Shown piece by piece: positions 40,595-49,215 of a DNA stretch of 64,000 bases. Position 1 is the first letter of the stretch. Each line of letters begins with the position of its first letter. The position numbers were made by a program, and so were the translations under genes. Under the pieces are notes generated by a model. That model saw only the letters and a program-made list of their open reading frames with translations, was not told where the DNA came from and did not search any database. Origin of the DNA: Armatimonadota bacterium (GTDB taxonomy: Bacteria > Armatimonadota > Fimbriimonadia > Fimbriimonadales > Fimbriimonadaceae); contig JANYCU010000016.1 of assembly GCA_025360125.1 (NCBI GenBank), positions 50,716 to 114,715 on the forward strand, written 5' to 3'.

Positions 40595-42439
40595 ATGAAA
40601 AGATTAAGAAGAAAACAAGGAACTACTTTTTTGGCGACAACTATGCTTATGTCGCTGTTGAGCGTTGCTGGTATGACCTATTTGAGTTCAGCATCAAATG
40701 TCATGAAAACGGCCAAGCGCAAGGCACTTGATGTTCAGATGACCCAACTTTGTGATGCTGGTGTTCAGACACTTCTTCGTACCTACTGGCGAAATTTTCG
40801 GGACTCCCAGGCATTTGATGATATGACAACTGACCTGACCAATGCAAGTATCGCAAGTCCCAAGGCAGTTACCAGCGGTTCACTCCCAGGCGCGGGCAAT
40901 TTCTCCGTCGGCGTCATCAGCTATACGCAACCAACCGGTGACGTCTACTCACGGATCGTTACCGTAAGAGCCGTAGGCTACATCGATCGAAACGGCAACG
41001 GCAGTCTCGATTCGAATGAACCTGCAAAAATCGTTGATGTCAAGGTAACGTTTCAACTCCAAAGAAGCCAAGTTTTCGACTATGTCTACTTCGTAAATAA
41101 CTTTGGTTGGATGGATGGATTTGGCCCATCCGATCTGACCATGAATGGAGATCTCCGCGCAAATGGCGACTTCTCATTCACGAATGGCAGTCCAACGGTT
41201 AATGGAACGGTCATTGCCACCCAAAACGAGAAGCTAAGCAGCGGAGTAGCGGGGAACGTTTCTGGTTCACCGGTGAAATGGTCCAATTCATCCTACGCAA
41301 CTTATCAATCGGCTTCGAATCCATTTGTTTCAAGAATGCGTCAATCCTATGACGCAACAAGTCACGGTGCAAAGACTTCGACTGGTTACAAATCTTGGCA
41401 AGACATTGTTTTTGACACAAACGGCACCATTGTCAACAATATGTTGGATGGAGCGACGTTGTCAGACTCCTCTGGATCAAGGGGATGGCAAAAAGCGACA
41501 TCGAGTGCAACTCCAACCTACAACGCACTTGACCCGGCACCGAGCCAAGAAGTTGTCATGCCCGACCTCGGAGATATTGCTGACTACCAAGCCGCAAGTG
41601 CTGCCTACGTTGACTCCAAAGCAACTTACGCCGATGGAACGGCAAATCCAACCTACAATCAAGGCGCATATCTTGATGTTTGGAATACTTCGACAAGCGC
41701 GTACCAGCGATTGACCACCTCTGGGTGCATCAGCGGCTCCGCCGTCATCGTGGGAACGACATCGCATCCAATCAAGATTCATGGCCCGGTAACCATCTCT
41801 CAAGATGCCGTTATCAAAGGCAACGTTACAGGTCAAGGCACCATTTACACCGGGAGAAACGTGCACATCGTAGGCTCCATTAAGTACGTGAATCCGCCAG
41901 ACTTTCGCGGCACAAATCCAACTTCAATTGACAATGCAAACGAAAAAACTGATCTCCTAGGACTCGCGGCGAGAGCATCGGTCATGATGGGCAACCCAAC
42001 CGGATTCGATAACTTTACGCTGAGTTATATGAGTCCCCCATTTACTAAATCGCGGCTTGACAGCAACGGCAATACCATTCCTGCATTCAATGCTATGGAC
42101 GTTGACTCCACTGGTCGCAGAAAATATCAAAGTGTGATTTCTGACAGTGTCATGAACGCCACGGCCGAAGGTGTGAATCAGATCGACGCGGTGATGTACA
42201 CCAACTTTGTCGGTGGAGGAGATCTGGGAACATCGGGCGGTGGAGTTACGATCAACGGAACAATTATTAGCCGAGACGAAGCAATGATCATCTATAGTCT
42301 GCCGATGATCATGAACTACGACACTCGCGTAAAAGAAAGAACAATGACCCAGAAGCCGCTGGTAGACATCAAACTGCCTCGGAGTCCAGTTCTGATGAAG
42401 AGCACCTGGCAAGACAGAGGTACATCATATGGTTCGTAA
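40595..42439 (+). CDS. large PilX/GspK-position protein with beta-helix-like region
   Basis: 614 aa. It opens MKRLRRKQGTTFLATTMLMS with a hydrophobic helix, as PilX-like proteins do, but without a clear prepilin Glu. Unlike PilX (about 170-200 aa) it carries a long body. Residues about 380-440 (GSAVIVGTTSHPIKIHGPVT, ISQDAVIKGNVTGQGTIYTG, RNVHIVGSIKY) repeat short strands in a solenoid-like way. Probably a tip or adhesive subunit of the filament; inferred from gene order. Confidence 0.7.
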   Translation: MKRLRRKQGTTFLATTMLMSLLSVAGMTYLSSASNVMKTAKRKALDVQMTQLCDAGVQTLLRTYWRNFRDSQAFDDMTTDLTNASIASPKAVTSGSLPGAGNFSVGVISYTQPTGDVYSRIVTVRAVGYIDRNGNGSLDSNEPAKIVDVKVTFQLQRSQVFDYVYFVNNFGWMDGFGPSDLTMNGDLRANGDFSFTNGSPTVNGTVIATQNEKLSSGVAGNVSGSPVKWSNSSYATYQSASNPFVSRMRQSYDATSHGAKTSTGYKSWQDIVFDTNGTIVNNMLDGATLSDSSGSRGWQKATSSATPTYNALDPAPSQEVVMPDLGDIADYQAASAAYVDSKATYADGTANPTYNQGAYLDVWNTSTSAYQRLTTSGCISGSAVIVGTTSHPIKIHGPVTISQDAVIKGNVTGQGTIYTGRNVHIVGSIKYVNPPDFRGTNPTSIDNANEKTDLLGLAARASVMMGNPTGFDNFTLSYMSPPFTKSRLDSNGNTIPAFNAMDVDSTGRRKYQSVISDSVMNATAEGVNQIDAVMYTNFVGGGDLGTSGGGVTINGTIISRDEAMIIYSLPMIMNYDTRVKERTMTQKPLVDIKLPRSPVLMKSTWQDRGTSYGS

Positions 42440-42917
42440 AATTGGAATAGTCATCATCGTCTTAGGAATCGCGGCTTTCAGCCCCGCTCCGATTAACGAC
42501 AGCATAAAGAATCATCCCAAACGGGTCGAGCAATCGCAGGCCCAACTCACAAAGCAGCAGCAGTTCAATGGCGTGGTTCCGGTTGTTGGACAGATTCCCC
42601 TTAGTGTTAACGAAGTCGGAATGGAGCGAGACAAGTCATCGCGACATAGCATCGAGCACGAGGGCGAGGGCGAGTCTTCTATGACGGTCGGTACTAACCG
42701 GGCGGATAAAGTTGGCAATGGAGCTACGATTGTCGAGGCAACAAATCGAGTTGAACAAGAAGTGCATGGATCAAAATATTTGTGGCTTTACGGCCTGATC
42801 ATTGCAACTCTAGGATTTGGCGGCTGGAAGCTTTTCCAATATAAGATTGAGAAATCGATGCCAGTTCCAGAGTTTAGTAAGCGATTCCTGAAGGAATTCG
42901 AAAACGGAAACAGCTAA
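42429..42917 (+). CDS. hypothetical protein of the pilin operon, N- and C-terminal membrane segments
   Basis: 162 aa, overlapping the PilX-like gene by 11 nt. A hydrophobic N-terminus (IGIVIIVLGIAAFSPAPIND) may be a signal or anchor; the middle is polar with Gln, Glu and Ser; a second membrane segment follows (YLWLYGLIIATLGFGGWKLF, about residues 117-136) with a short charged cytoplasmic tail. No family recognised. Position suggests an accessory role in the filament system. Confidence 0.6.
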   Translation: MVRKIGIVIIVLGIAAFSPAPINDSIKNHPKRVEQSQAQLTKQQQFNGVVPVVGQIPLSVNEVGMERDKSSRHSIEHEGEGESSMTVGTNRADKVGNGATIVEATNRVEQEVHGSKYLWLYGLIIATLGFGGWKLFQYKIEKSMPVPEFSKRFLKEFENGNS

Positions 42918-42927
42918 TTTCACCGAC

Positions 42928-42965
42928 AAAAAAGCCCCGATACCTTTATATCGAGGCTTTTTTTG
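42928..42965. terminator. bidirectional terminator between pilin operon and gpx
   Basis: AAAAAGCCCCGATA pairs with TATCGAGGCTTTTT (one mismatch) around CCTTTA, with A and T tracts on both sides; it can serve both convergent genes. Confidence 0.88.
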
Positions 42966-42970
42966 CCTAT

Positions 42971-43507
42971 TTATTTGAGTGCGGCTTCAAGGTCAGTAAC
43001 GATTGTTGCGTTGTCTGGTTTCAAGCGAGATGAGTATCGCTTGATGGTGCTACCGTCCTTTCCAACCAAGAACTTCGCGAAGTTCCAATCAATATCCGTG
43101 GTGCTGTTTGATTGAGCAAGGAGCCACTTGTAGAGAGGAGCGATGTCCTCACCTTTTACTGAGATCTTGCTGAACATTGGGAATTTGACATTGTACTTAG
43201 CGGTGCAGAAAGTTTTGATTTCTTCGTTTGATCCGGGCTCTTGAGCGCCAAAGTTGTTGGCCGGGAAGCCAAGAACAACAAGTCCTTGCTTTTGGTACTT
43301 CTCGTAAATTGCTTCGAGTTGCTCGTATTGTGGTGTGTTTCCGCATCGGCTAGCGACGTTGACGACGAGAAGAACCTTGCCCTTGTATTTTTTGAGGCTC
43401 GTTGGCTTTCCTTCAATGTTAGCCATGGTGAAGTCGTAGATTGAACCAGCCATAGGAGTACCAACTTTCATTGCCATTAATGATGCGATCGCGAGGGTTG
43501 TAACCAT
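42971..43507 (-). CDS. exported glutathione peroxidase-family thiol peroxidase
   Basis: 178 aa. The peroxidatic Cys55 is in VNVASRCGNTPQYEQL; GFPANNFGAQEPGSNEEI and DIDWNFAKFLVGKDG supply the Gln/Trp/Asn catalytic residues of the GPx family. The first 20 residues are hydrophobic (TTLAIASLMAMKVGTPMAG), suggesting export. It reduces hydroperoxides, probably with thioredoxin. TAGAAT ends 6 nt before the ATG. Divergent from mpl. Confidence 0.92.
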   Translation of the reverse strand: MVTTLAIASLMAMKVGTPMAGSIYDFTMANIEGKPTSLKKYKGKVLLVVNVASRCGNTPQYEQLEAIYEKYQKQGLVVLGFPANNFGAQEPGSNEEIKTFCTAKYNVKFPMFSKISVKGEDIAPLYKWLLAQSNSTTDIDWNFAKFLVGKDGSTIKRYSSRLKPDNATIVTDLEAALK

Positions 43508-43513
43508 AACTGA

Positions 43514-43519
43514 ATTCTA
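43514..43519 (-). promoter_or_regulatory. -10 element, leaderless spacing
   Basis: TAGAAT on the minus strand ends 6 nt before the ATG at 43507 (spacer TCAGTT). The same hexamer and spacing precede the RAYT gene at 55405. Confidence 0.5.
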
Positions 43520-43538
43520 CGTCATACTCTCCTGAAAA

Positions 43539-44942
43539 GTGGGCGAAAAACTGTATTTCATTCGGATTGGGGGAACCGCGATGGGCGGAGTGGCGGGAGC
43601 ACTCAAACTTGCGGGGGAGACAGTTTGCGGCTCTGAGGAAGTGATTTACGAACCGATGAAGTCGTATTTGGCTGGATGCGGCGTGGAAGTGTTTCCTTCG
43701 TTTGATCCTATCCATATGTTTGGGGCAAAGCCGGATAAGGTGGTTGTTGGGAATGCCGTTTCGAGAGGAAATGAGGAGCTTGAGGTTGCGCTTGAGCAAA
43801 AGCTGACTTGTGTTTCGCTGCCCGAGATTGTGGCTTCGAAGCTGATTGGATCTAACACAAGTGTTGTGGTCGCCGGAACCCACGGCAAGACTACGACGTC
43901 AGCCATGACGGCGAACATGTTGGCGGTGGGAGGGTTAGAGCCGGGTTTCTTGATCGGTGGGGTGCCGGGGAACTTTGATGTTTCATGTCGCCCGGCTGGG
44001 GGTCCTGTGTTTGTTTCAGAAGGTGATGAGTATGACTCGGCTTATTTTGACAAGCGGTCGAAGTTTCTGCATTATCGACCAGACATTGCAGTGGTCAACA
44101 ATATTGAGTTTGACCACGCGGACATTTTTGACGACTTGGAGGCGATTAAGAAGTCCTTTCGGCTCTTTATTCGACTGGTGCCTCGAAACGGGGTGGTGCT
44201 CGCGAATGGGGATGATGAAAGCGTTCTCGATGTGTTGAAGGTGGCATGTTCGCCAGTTGAGACGTTTGGGTTTGGTGAAGGGTGTTTTTGGCGAGTAAAA
44301 AACATCGAAACAAACTTCGACGGTATGTCGTTTTTGGTCATTCGGGGTGAGGAGGAGTTTGGGGTGTTCCGTTCTCCGGCATCAGGTTCTTTTAATGCTC
44401 TGAACATGCTGGTTGCGATTGCATGTGGTCATCGACTCGGCATGTCTCTTTTGGATTTGCAAAAAGGCGCAATGTCGTACATCGCTCCAAAGCGGCGAAT
44501 GCAGGAGAAGGGGACTTGGCGAGGGGCGTTGGTGATTGACGATTTTGGGCATCATCCGACGGCGATTCGGCAAACGATTGATGCGCTTATTGATCGGTAT
44601 CCGAACAAAAAAATCATTGCTTGCTTTGAGCCTCGCTCGAATACGACGACTCGGAATTTCTACCAGAAGGAGATCGCGGAGTGCTTCTCTCGGGCTAGTG
44701 CGGTGGCGATTGGAGCGTTGGATCGACCTTGGAGATATTCGGAAACCGAACGATTAGATTTAGATTTGCTGTCCAAGGAGTTGGCCATGCCGAATTTTGT
44801 TCTGTCGCTTGAGCAGGGTAGGGAACCCGATTGGGGCAAGTATATATTCGAATGGCTGAAGACGGTAGTTCAGCCCGGAGATTTGGTGGTTACCTTTAGC
44901 AATGGTGACTTTGGCGGGTTGCGGCAGATGTTGGTCGAGTAG
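43539..44942 (+). CDS. mpl: UDP-N-acetylmuramate:L-alanyl-gamma-D-glutamyl-meso-DAP ligase
   Basis: 467 aa from a GTG. It starts YFIRIGGTAMGGVAGALKLA, with the ATP loop VVVAGTHGKTTTSAMTANML, the Mpl-type PEGDEYDSAYFDKRSKF-like block (SEGDEYDSAYFDKRSKFLHY), NNIEFDHADIF and DDFGHHPTAI. Mpl reattaches recycled tripeptide to UDP-MurNAc, so the cell wall should contain meso-DAP. MurC is less likely because the EYDSAYFDKRSKF segment is diagnostic of Mpl. TACTCT lies 8 nt before the GTG. Confidence 0.93.
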   Translation: MGEKLYFIRIGGTAMGGVAGALKLAGETVCGSEEVIYEPMKSYLAGCGVEVFPSFDPIHMFGAKPDKVVVGNAVSRGNEELEVALEQKLTCVSLPEIVASKLIGSNTSVVVAGTHGKTTTSAMTANMLAVGGLEPGFLIGGVPGNFDVSCRPAGGPVFVSEGDEYDSAYFDKRSKFLHYRPDIAVVNNIEFDHADIFDDLEAIKKSFRLFIRLVPRNGVVLANGDDESVLDVLKVACSPVETFGFGEGCFWRVKNIETNFDGMSFLVIRGEEEFGVFRSPASGSFNALNMLVAIACGHRLGMSLLDLQKGAMSYIAPKRRMQEKGTWRGALVIDDFGHHPTAIRQTIDALIDRYPNKKIIACFEPRSNTTTRNFYQKEIAECFSRASAVAIGALDRPWRYSETERLDLDLLSKELAMPNFVLSLEQGREPDWGKYIFEWLKTVVQPGDLVVTFSNGDFGGLRQMLVE

Positions 44943-45308
44943 GCTTTTCGAAGCAATGGGGTTTTGATTATATGCTTAGACTCTCAACTTCGTAGTGGTC
45001 GGCTAAGCATGCCACGACCCTGCTTCCTTCCAAGAGCGATTTTCGCCCCTGGGAAAGTACCATTCACGCATGTGAGATGCATATTCTGACGAAAAGGCGT
45101 CTCATTTAGCGATTCCGAAACCTGCTGAGTGTCAGAGACGTTGAGTCTTTACAGGGACTTCAGTCCAGAAGTGCAGGAGGAAATTGAGTACTTGAGTGCA
45201 TTGGGCTCAAGTAAGTTTATAAAAAAAGACTCATATTTGTGGAACTTTAGCCACGCAGCACTCGTTTAACCTATTAGAGCAACCGCTACAACCCTGGAGG
45301 GAACAGCA
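44943..45308 (+). other. long leader or intergenic region upstream of an ECF sigma gene
   Basis: 366 bp without a credible gene. It contains small hairpins (GGACT-TCA-GTCC near 45152; TTGAG-x-CTCAA near 45193-45210) and, at its end, an ECF-type promoter (45241-45266) and a GGAGGG Shine-Dalgarno before the ATG. No terminator separates it from the gene. A small RNA cannot be excluded. Confidence 0.4.
45241..45266 (+). promoter_or_regulatory. ECF-type promoter (GGAACTT-N15-CGTT)
   Basis: GGAACTT at 45241-45247, 15 nt, then CGTT at 45263-45266, 43 nt before the sigma gene ATG. GGAAC-type -35 elements are recognised by ECF sigma factors (SigE/SigW-like), so the gene probably activates its own transcription. 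Confidence 0.62.
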
Positions 45309-45905
45309 ATGACGACAACAACATACAGCCTTAACGAAACCGACACGATGCGATTTAATGAGTTGATGAATGAGACCTATCGAAAGGTCTACAACATGGC
45401 TTACCGTCTCAGTGGCAATCGTCCTGACGCCGAGGATTTGACTCAGGAAGCTTATTATCGAGCTTATCGGTCCTTTGGCGACTTTGAAGGTGATCGACCA
45501 TTCGAGAATTGGATTTTCCGAATTGTCACTCGACTTTATCTTGACTTGCTTCGAAATCGTCGCCGACGCGTTCAGACCGTTAGCTATGACAACACGTTGC
45601 CATCTGAAGTTGGTGGAGACTCGGTTCGATTTGAGATCGCTGATGAGAAGCCTTCGCCTGAGCAGGTCATGATTGAGAATGCTTACAGCGAGCCTTTGCA
45701 GATGGCATTGGAGTCTTTGACACCAGATCAGCGAGAGTTGATCGAGTTGGCCGACGTAAAGCAGGTTCCTTATACGGAAATTGCGGAAATGCTCGGCGCT
45801 CCGGTTGGCACTATCCGCTCGCGACTTCACCGAACGCACAAGGCTTTGCGAATCAAGCTTGAGCAAGCGAGAGCACAACAGGCTTTGCGCGGTAACCGTT
45901 CGTAA
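45309..45905 (+). CDS. ECF-type RNA polymerase sigma factor (SigW/SigE-like)
   Basis: 198 aa. Region 2 at about residues 12-75 (YRKVYNMAYRLSGNRPDAED, LTQEAYYRAYRSFGDFEG, FENWIFRIVTRLYLDLLRNR) and region 4 at about 135-185 (LTPDQRELIELADVKQVPYT, EIAEMLGAPVGTIRSRLHRT). A GGAGGG Shine-Dalgarno sits 8 nt upstream. No anti-sigma gene lies next to it: a terminator follows at once and the next gene is convergent. A probable ECF-type promoter upstream suggests autoregulation. Confidence 0.92.
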   Translation: MTTTTYSLNETDTMRFNELMNETYRKVYNMAYRLSGNRPDAEDLTQEAYYRAYRSFGDFEGDRPFENWIFRIVTRLYLDLLRNRRRRVQTVSYDNTLPSEVGGDSVRFEIADEKPSPEQVMIENAYSEPLQMALESLTPDQRELIELADVKQVPYTEIAEMLGAPVGTIRSRLHRTHKALRIKLEQARAQQALRGNRS

Positions 45906-45925
45906 TATTGGCGCCCGCCAGAAGA

Positions 45926-45957
45926 AAGCCGTCCCGATTGGGACGGCTTTTTTTTAT
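45926..45957 (+). terminator. rho-independent terminator after the sigma gene
   Basis: AAAGCCGTCCC pairs with GGGACGGCTTT around GATT, followed by a long T run. It overlaps the stop of the convergent gene by a few bases. Confidence 0.93.
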
Positions 45958-46232
45958 TGATTGGGTTTTGGCGGGTTATTGAGACCCGGGCGATCCTCGG
46001 TTACATGGATGAGTTGTGCGACGAGCATCATGACTTGAAGGAATTTCAAGACGATGTAGACAATCGGCATTTCGGTAATGGATTCGAGGGTTAATGCCTC
46101 GACAATTGTGAGGGCCAAAATCACGGCTGACCACCGGATGGAGAGGATGATCTGCCTGCGTGAACGCGCAAAAAAGCAAAAGACGATCGTCAATACAAGC
46201 GGAGCAAACAAAATGATCTTGGGAATCAGCAT
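45954..46232 (-). CDS. hypothetical small membrane protein
   Basis: 92 aa with three hydrophobic segments: IILFAPLVLTIVFCFFA (about residues 6-22), LSIRWSAVILALTIVEALTL (30-49) and MPIVYIVLKFLQVMMLVAQL (54-73), and a polar Pro/Asn-rich tail. No family recognised; no catalytic residue evident. Convergent with the ECF sigma gene. Confidence 0.6.
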   Translation of the reverse strand: MLIPKIILFAPLVLTIVFCFFARSRRQIILSIRWSAVILALTIVEALTLESITEMPIVYIVLKFLQVMMLVAQLIHVTEDRPGLNNPPKPNQ

Positions 46233-46336
46233 GAGATTGTTTATGATGGTCTGATTGTTATTGTAGTGGTTTTGAGGGAAGAATGTAGCATCAATTGGAT
46301 GGAACGTGCGGGAAGGATTCGTTGTTCACAGAGGCA

Positions 46337-46915
46337 ATGGTGAAGTCTCGGTATGCAAAGAGTTTCTTGTTTTTGGGTTTCGGTGTCTTGGCACTTGCCA
46401 TTCCACTTGCCAGCTATGTCATTTGGGACCAACAGACGGAGCATTCGGCGGTGGCGGACCAGTTGCGGAAGCTCTCGATTCACCACGAGCATAACCACCC
46501 TGAATTATTCAAAACCGAGCATCGACGGCACTATGAAGCTTTTGATTTTGATGCGCCGTTCTTGGCTTTGAAGCCGAAAGTGCAGGCGATGTTTACAGGC
46601 AATGGTTGGAAGGGCAAAGATGAGGCCGACTTCATTGAATATGAGAATGTTGGCGAGGGGCGAGTCAATTTCATCCGATTTGCGAAGAACCAGGCAGTAG
46701 GAATGTTTGGTGAACCTGGCAATAGCCCGACTGGCGATAACGGTCTTAGGCCATGGGCGGTGGTGATGTACAAGGGTTCTTGGTACGACGAAATGGTTTT
46801 TGAGCATCCGTCTGATCTGCAATTTCCAATCTTTTCGCCCTATTTTTGGGGCTACAGTGGCTTCCTCTTTGTGTTGTTCATGATTCCTTTGAAGAGAAGG
46901 AATGCAGCAAATTAA
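46337..46915 (+). CDS. hypothetical membrane protein
   Basis: 192 aa from the ATG at 46337 (an upstream in-frame ATG at 46295 adds 14 residues). A first membrane segment (SFLFLGFGVLALAIPLASYV, about 9-28) and a second near the C-terminus (YSGFLFVLFMIPLKRR, about 172-187) bracket a soluble domain of about 140 residues with many His/Trp/Tyr, probably outside the cytoplasm. No family recognised. Confidence 0.6.
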   Translation: MVKSRYAKSFLFLGFGVLALAIPLASYVIWDQQTEHSAVADQLRKLSIHHEHNHPELFKTEHRRHYEAFDFDAPFLALKPKVQAMFTGNGWKGKDEADFIEYENVGEGRVNFIRFAKNQAVGMFGEPGNSPTGDNGLRPWAVVMYKGSWYDEMVFEHPSDLQFPIFSPYFWGYSGFLFVLFMIPLKRRNAAN

Positions 46916-47059
46916 TGGGTGGGATTTGTAGGAAGTAAGGGAGATTTGCGATGTGGGGCGGGAGTCTTGACAGTCAATTGATCTCCCCCACATGTCGGCC
47001 CCGCCTTCGCTACTCCAAGTGTAAGAACTTGGTGGTGATGGAGTAGCTTCGGCGGACTG

Positions 47060-47229
47060 AAGGGGGACGCTCGCATCAATTCTGGGGGTAATAAAGTTTA
47101 AGGGAGCGTCCGTGGAAGGGACAGGTTTCGATTCTTACCCAGGCCTCCGTCATTTCTTGAGCGGAACATCGCTCAAGAAATGACTCCAACCTGGGCTTAA
47201 CTACTGCCGACCCTTCGGGCCTCCGGAGG
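47060..47229 (+). ncRNA. candidate structured RNA / interspersed repeat, copy 2
   Basis: Second copy of the element at 14047-14240. CCCAGG (about 47138-47143) and CCTGGG (47190-47195) enclose a perfect 14-bp hairpin TCATTTCTTGAGCG-GAACAT-CGCTCAAGAAATGA (47150-47183). Conserved blocks flank it on both sides, ending in a CCTTCGGGCCTCCGGAGG hairpin. It occupies the 540-bp gap between 46916 and 47459, where I see no gene. Confidence 0.5.
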
Positions 47230-47447
47230 GCTCAAAGATGCAGTAAATTGTGGTTCACGCAGAGCTGAAAATAAGGTGGCTTTGGGCTTTTGCCAATTGC
47301 TTCACCCATTCATAGACTCTCCCTGCTTAACCTCGCAGCTCCGCAGGTGGTCGGTTAAACAGGCCACACCTTGTCAAGATGTGTGGGACTTATCGAACCC
47401 ACAAAGTGGCTCGTCGTTTTGCAATCGCCAGTGCTAGACATCAGTTG

Positions 47448-47453
47448 TATAAT
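47448..47453 (+). promoter_or_regulatory. consensus -10 element, leaderless spacing
   Basis: TATAAT (perfect consensus) ends 6 nt before the ATG at 47460 (spacer TCCATC). One of the clearest leaderless-type starts in the window. Confidence 0.6.
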
Positions 47454-47459
47454 TCCATC

Positions 47460-48248
47460 ATGATTCGATTTCGTTGGTTTCCCTTTTGCATGATTGGAGC
47501 CATGGCAATGTCGTCTTGCCACAAACGAGCCGAATTGACCTTTTCGGAGCAATTCGACGCATTTGCAATGGCGTATGGTAACTGCGTGATTGGCGATAAG
47601 CCAGCAGGCACCGACTGTTCCGAATTCGACCAGAACAACGGGCCAATGGAGACTGCCCTCGTTCGAGGCATCAAACGGGTCCCAGCAAACCGAAATACTT
47701 TGGTTGATGCATTGGCGCAAGATGCTCAACCAACGCGTCAACAGGCAGCCTTTTGGATATTGGAGCAAACTCAAAGTCGCAAAGAGATGTTGCCGATATG
47801 CCAGAAGCTTGCTCAGAACCCCGATTCTAAGATGATCGTAACGGTGCTGGATTACCTCTTGGAAATTGGGACCAATAAGGCCCAGCTAAACCTGGACCCA
47901 GATAGTTACCGAATGGCCCATGAGATTGCGAGGGACACTATTTCCAAAACTGAGTCTTCGCAGAACGTCACCGTTATCGCGAATATGGTCAACGACTTTG
48001 GCGTGACTGAGAAGAGTGATCTTGCGTTACAGTTTCTGCTGGCTTTCAGTCGGCACATCAAGGAGAAGTCTCCATCCGTAAAGTTAGTCAGGAACATCGT
48101 GAGGCAGTCCTATTACTACGGCTTCATCGATGAGAAACGTTTTCCGGAGATGAGGAAGCAGGTTGAGGCAAAGTGGGACCCTAACGTTGCCGATGAGATG
48201 TTTAAGTTTACGGGGCAATATGGCTCTCAGCGAAAGAAGGCAAACTGA
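47460..48248 (+). CDS. hypothetical lipoprotein
   Basis: 262 aa from the ATG at 47460, directly after TATAAT-N6. The signal ends IGAMAMSSCHKR, a plausible lipobox (Met-Ser-Ser-Cys). The mature part is all-helical with repeated 30-40 residue units (NTLVDALAQDAQPTRQQAAF, VTVLDYLLEIGTNKAQLNL), HEAT-like in spacing, and three Cys near the N-terminal end. No family recognised; possibly an envelope scaffold. Confidence 0.65.
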   Translation: MIRFRWFPFCMIGAMAMSSCHKRAELTFSEQFDAFAMAYGNCVIGDKPAGTDCSEFDQNNGPMETALVRGIKRVPANRNTLVDALAQDAQPTRQQAAFWILEQTQSRKEMLPICQKLAQNPDSKMIVTVLDYLLEIGTNKAQLNLDPDSYRMAHEIARDTISKTESSQNVTVIANMVNDFGVTEKSDLALQFLLAFSRHIKEKSPSVKLVRNIVRQSYYYGFIDEKRFPEMRKQVEAKWDPNVADEMFKFTGQYGSQRKKAN

Positions 48249-48436
48249 ACAGACTGTTCTGCAAGCTATTGTAGAGCAGTGATTCTTCCGGTAGTCATGC
48301 TTCTTACTGGTGGTTCGCCAAAGCTTGATTTGGCGAACGAGCGGGTTCAGACCGGATTATGGGTTAAATGGCAGCCGCATAAGTGGCTTGCCGACGATAT
48401 TCGGTCAATCCGGGCGAGGACGCCCGGGCTCCCAAC

Positions 48437-49213
48437 TTACGCAGGCACGAAGAATTCGGCGGTTTGGTCGAGTTCGTTCTGATCGAATTTACGTTTTTCA
48501 ACTGCCAAACCTGTCTTCACCGTGTCGCGATCGTCGAAGATGAAGCATGAGCCTTCGAATTTGCTGTCTTCGGCGGGGATTTCTTCGAGATACTTTAGGA
48601 TGCCGCCTTTGAGGTGATAGACCTCCTCAAAACCTCGTTGCTTCATCATTGCTGAGGCTTTTTCGCATCGAATTCCGCCCGTGCAGAACATCGCAACCTT
48701 TTTCACTTTGGTTGGATCGAGGTTTGCATCGACCCAAGCGGGAAGGTGGGAGAAATTGCGGGTGTGAGGATCGACCGCTCCTTCGAACGTGCCTTCGACC
48801 ACTTCATAGTGGTTTCGAGTGTCGAGAATGTAGACTTCGGGATCAGAAATCAAGTCGTTCCATTCGGAAGGCGTGACGTAAGTGCCCACGACCTTGGTCG
48901 GATCAACGGAAGGATCCTTGATCGTGATGATCTCTTTTCGGTGGCGAATACGTAGCTTGCCAAACGGCTGGAGTTCATGAGACGAATCCTTAAAATCCAT
49001 CGAAGCAAACTCTGGAAAAGAGTTCAAGAATGTCCAAAACTCATCCATGTTCTCGGTGATTGCCGAGACGGTTCCGTTGATGCCTTCTGTTGCTAACGTG
49101 ATCGCTCCCTTAAACGAGAGCGATTCGCACATGAGCTTGATTTGACCCGTGACAAAATCGGCCCTTTCGGGCGTCATGGCGACAAACTTATAGAAGGCAC
49201 GGATGACAAACAT
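48437..49213 (-). CDS. trhO: tRNA uridine(34) hydroxylase / rhodanese-related protein TrhO (YceA)
   Basis: 258 aa. The N-terminal YceA domain (FKGAITLATEGINGTVSA, FRIRHRKEIITI-like LRIRHRKEIITI) is followed by a rhodanese domain with catalytic Cys in AMFCTGGIRCEKASAMM. TrhO adds a hydroxyl group to U34 of certain tRNAs for later modification. It begins 2 nt after infB ends, so it is part of the nusA-ylxR-infB operon, replacing the usual rbfA. Confidence 0.92.
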   Translation of the reverse strand: MFVIRAFYKFVAMTPERADFVTGQIKLMCESLSFKGAITLATEGINGTVSAITENMDEFWTFLNSFPEFASMDFKDSSHELQPFGKLRIRHRKEIITIKDPSVDPTKVVGTYVTPSEWNDLISDPEVYILDTRNHYEVVEGTFEGAVDPHTRNFSHLPAWVDANLDPTKVKKVAMFCTGGIRCEKASAMMKQRGFEEVYHLKGGILKYLEEIPAEDSKFEGSCFIFDDRDTVKTGLAVEKRKFDQNELDQTAEFFVPA

Positions 49214-49215
49214 GG

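Noticed and set aside
48249..48436. Short open frames between the 47460 lipoprotein gene and trhO
   Set aside because: Too short, no start signals, and they run into trhO antisense; nothing else is visible there.
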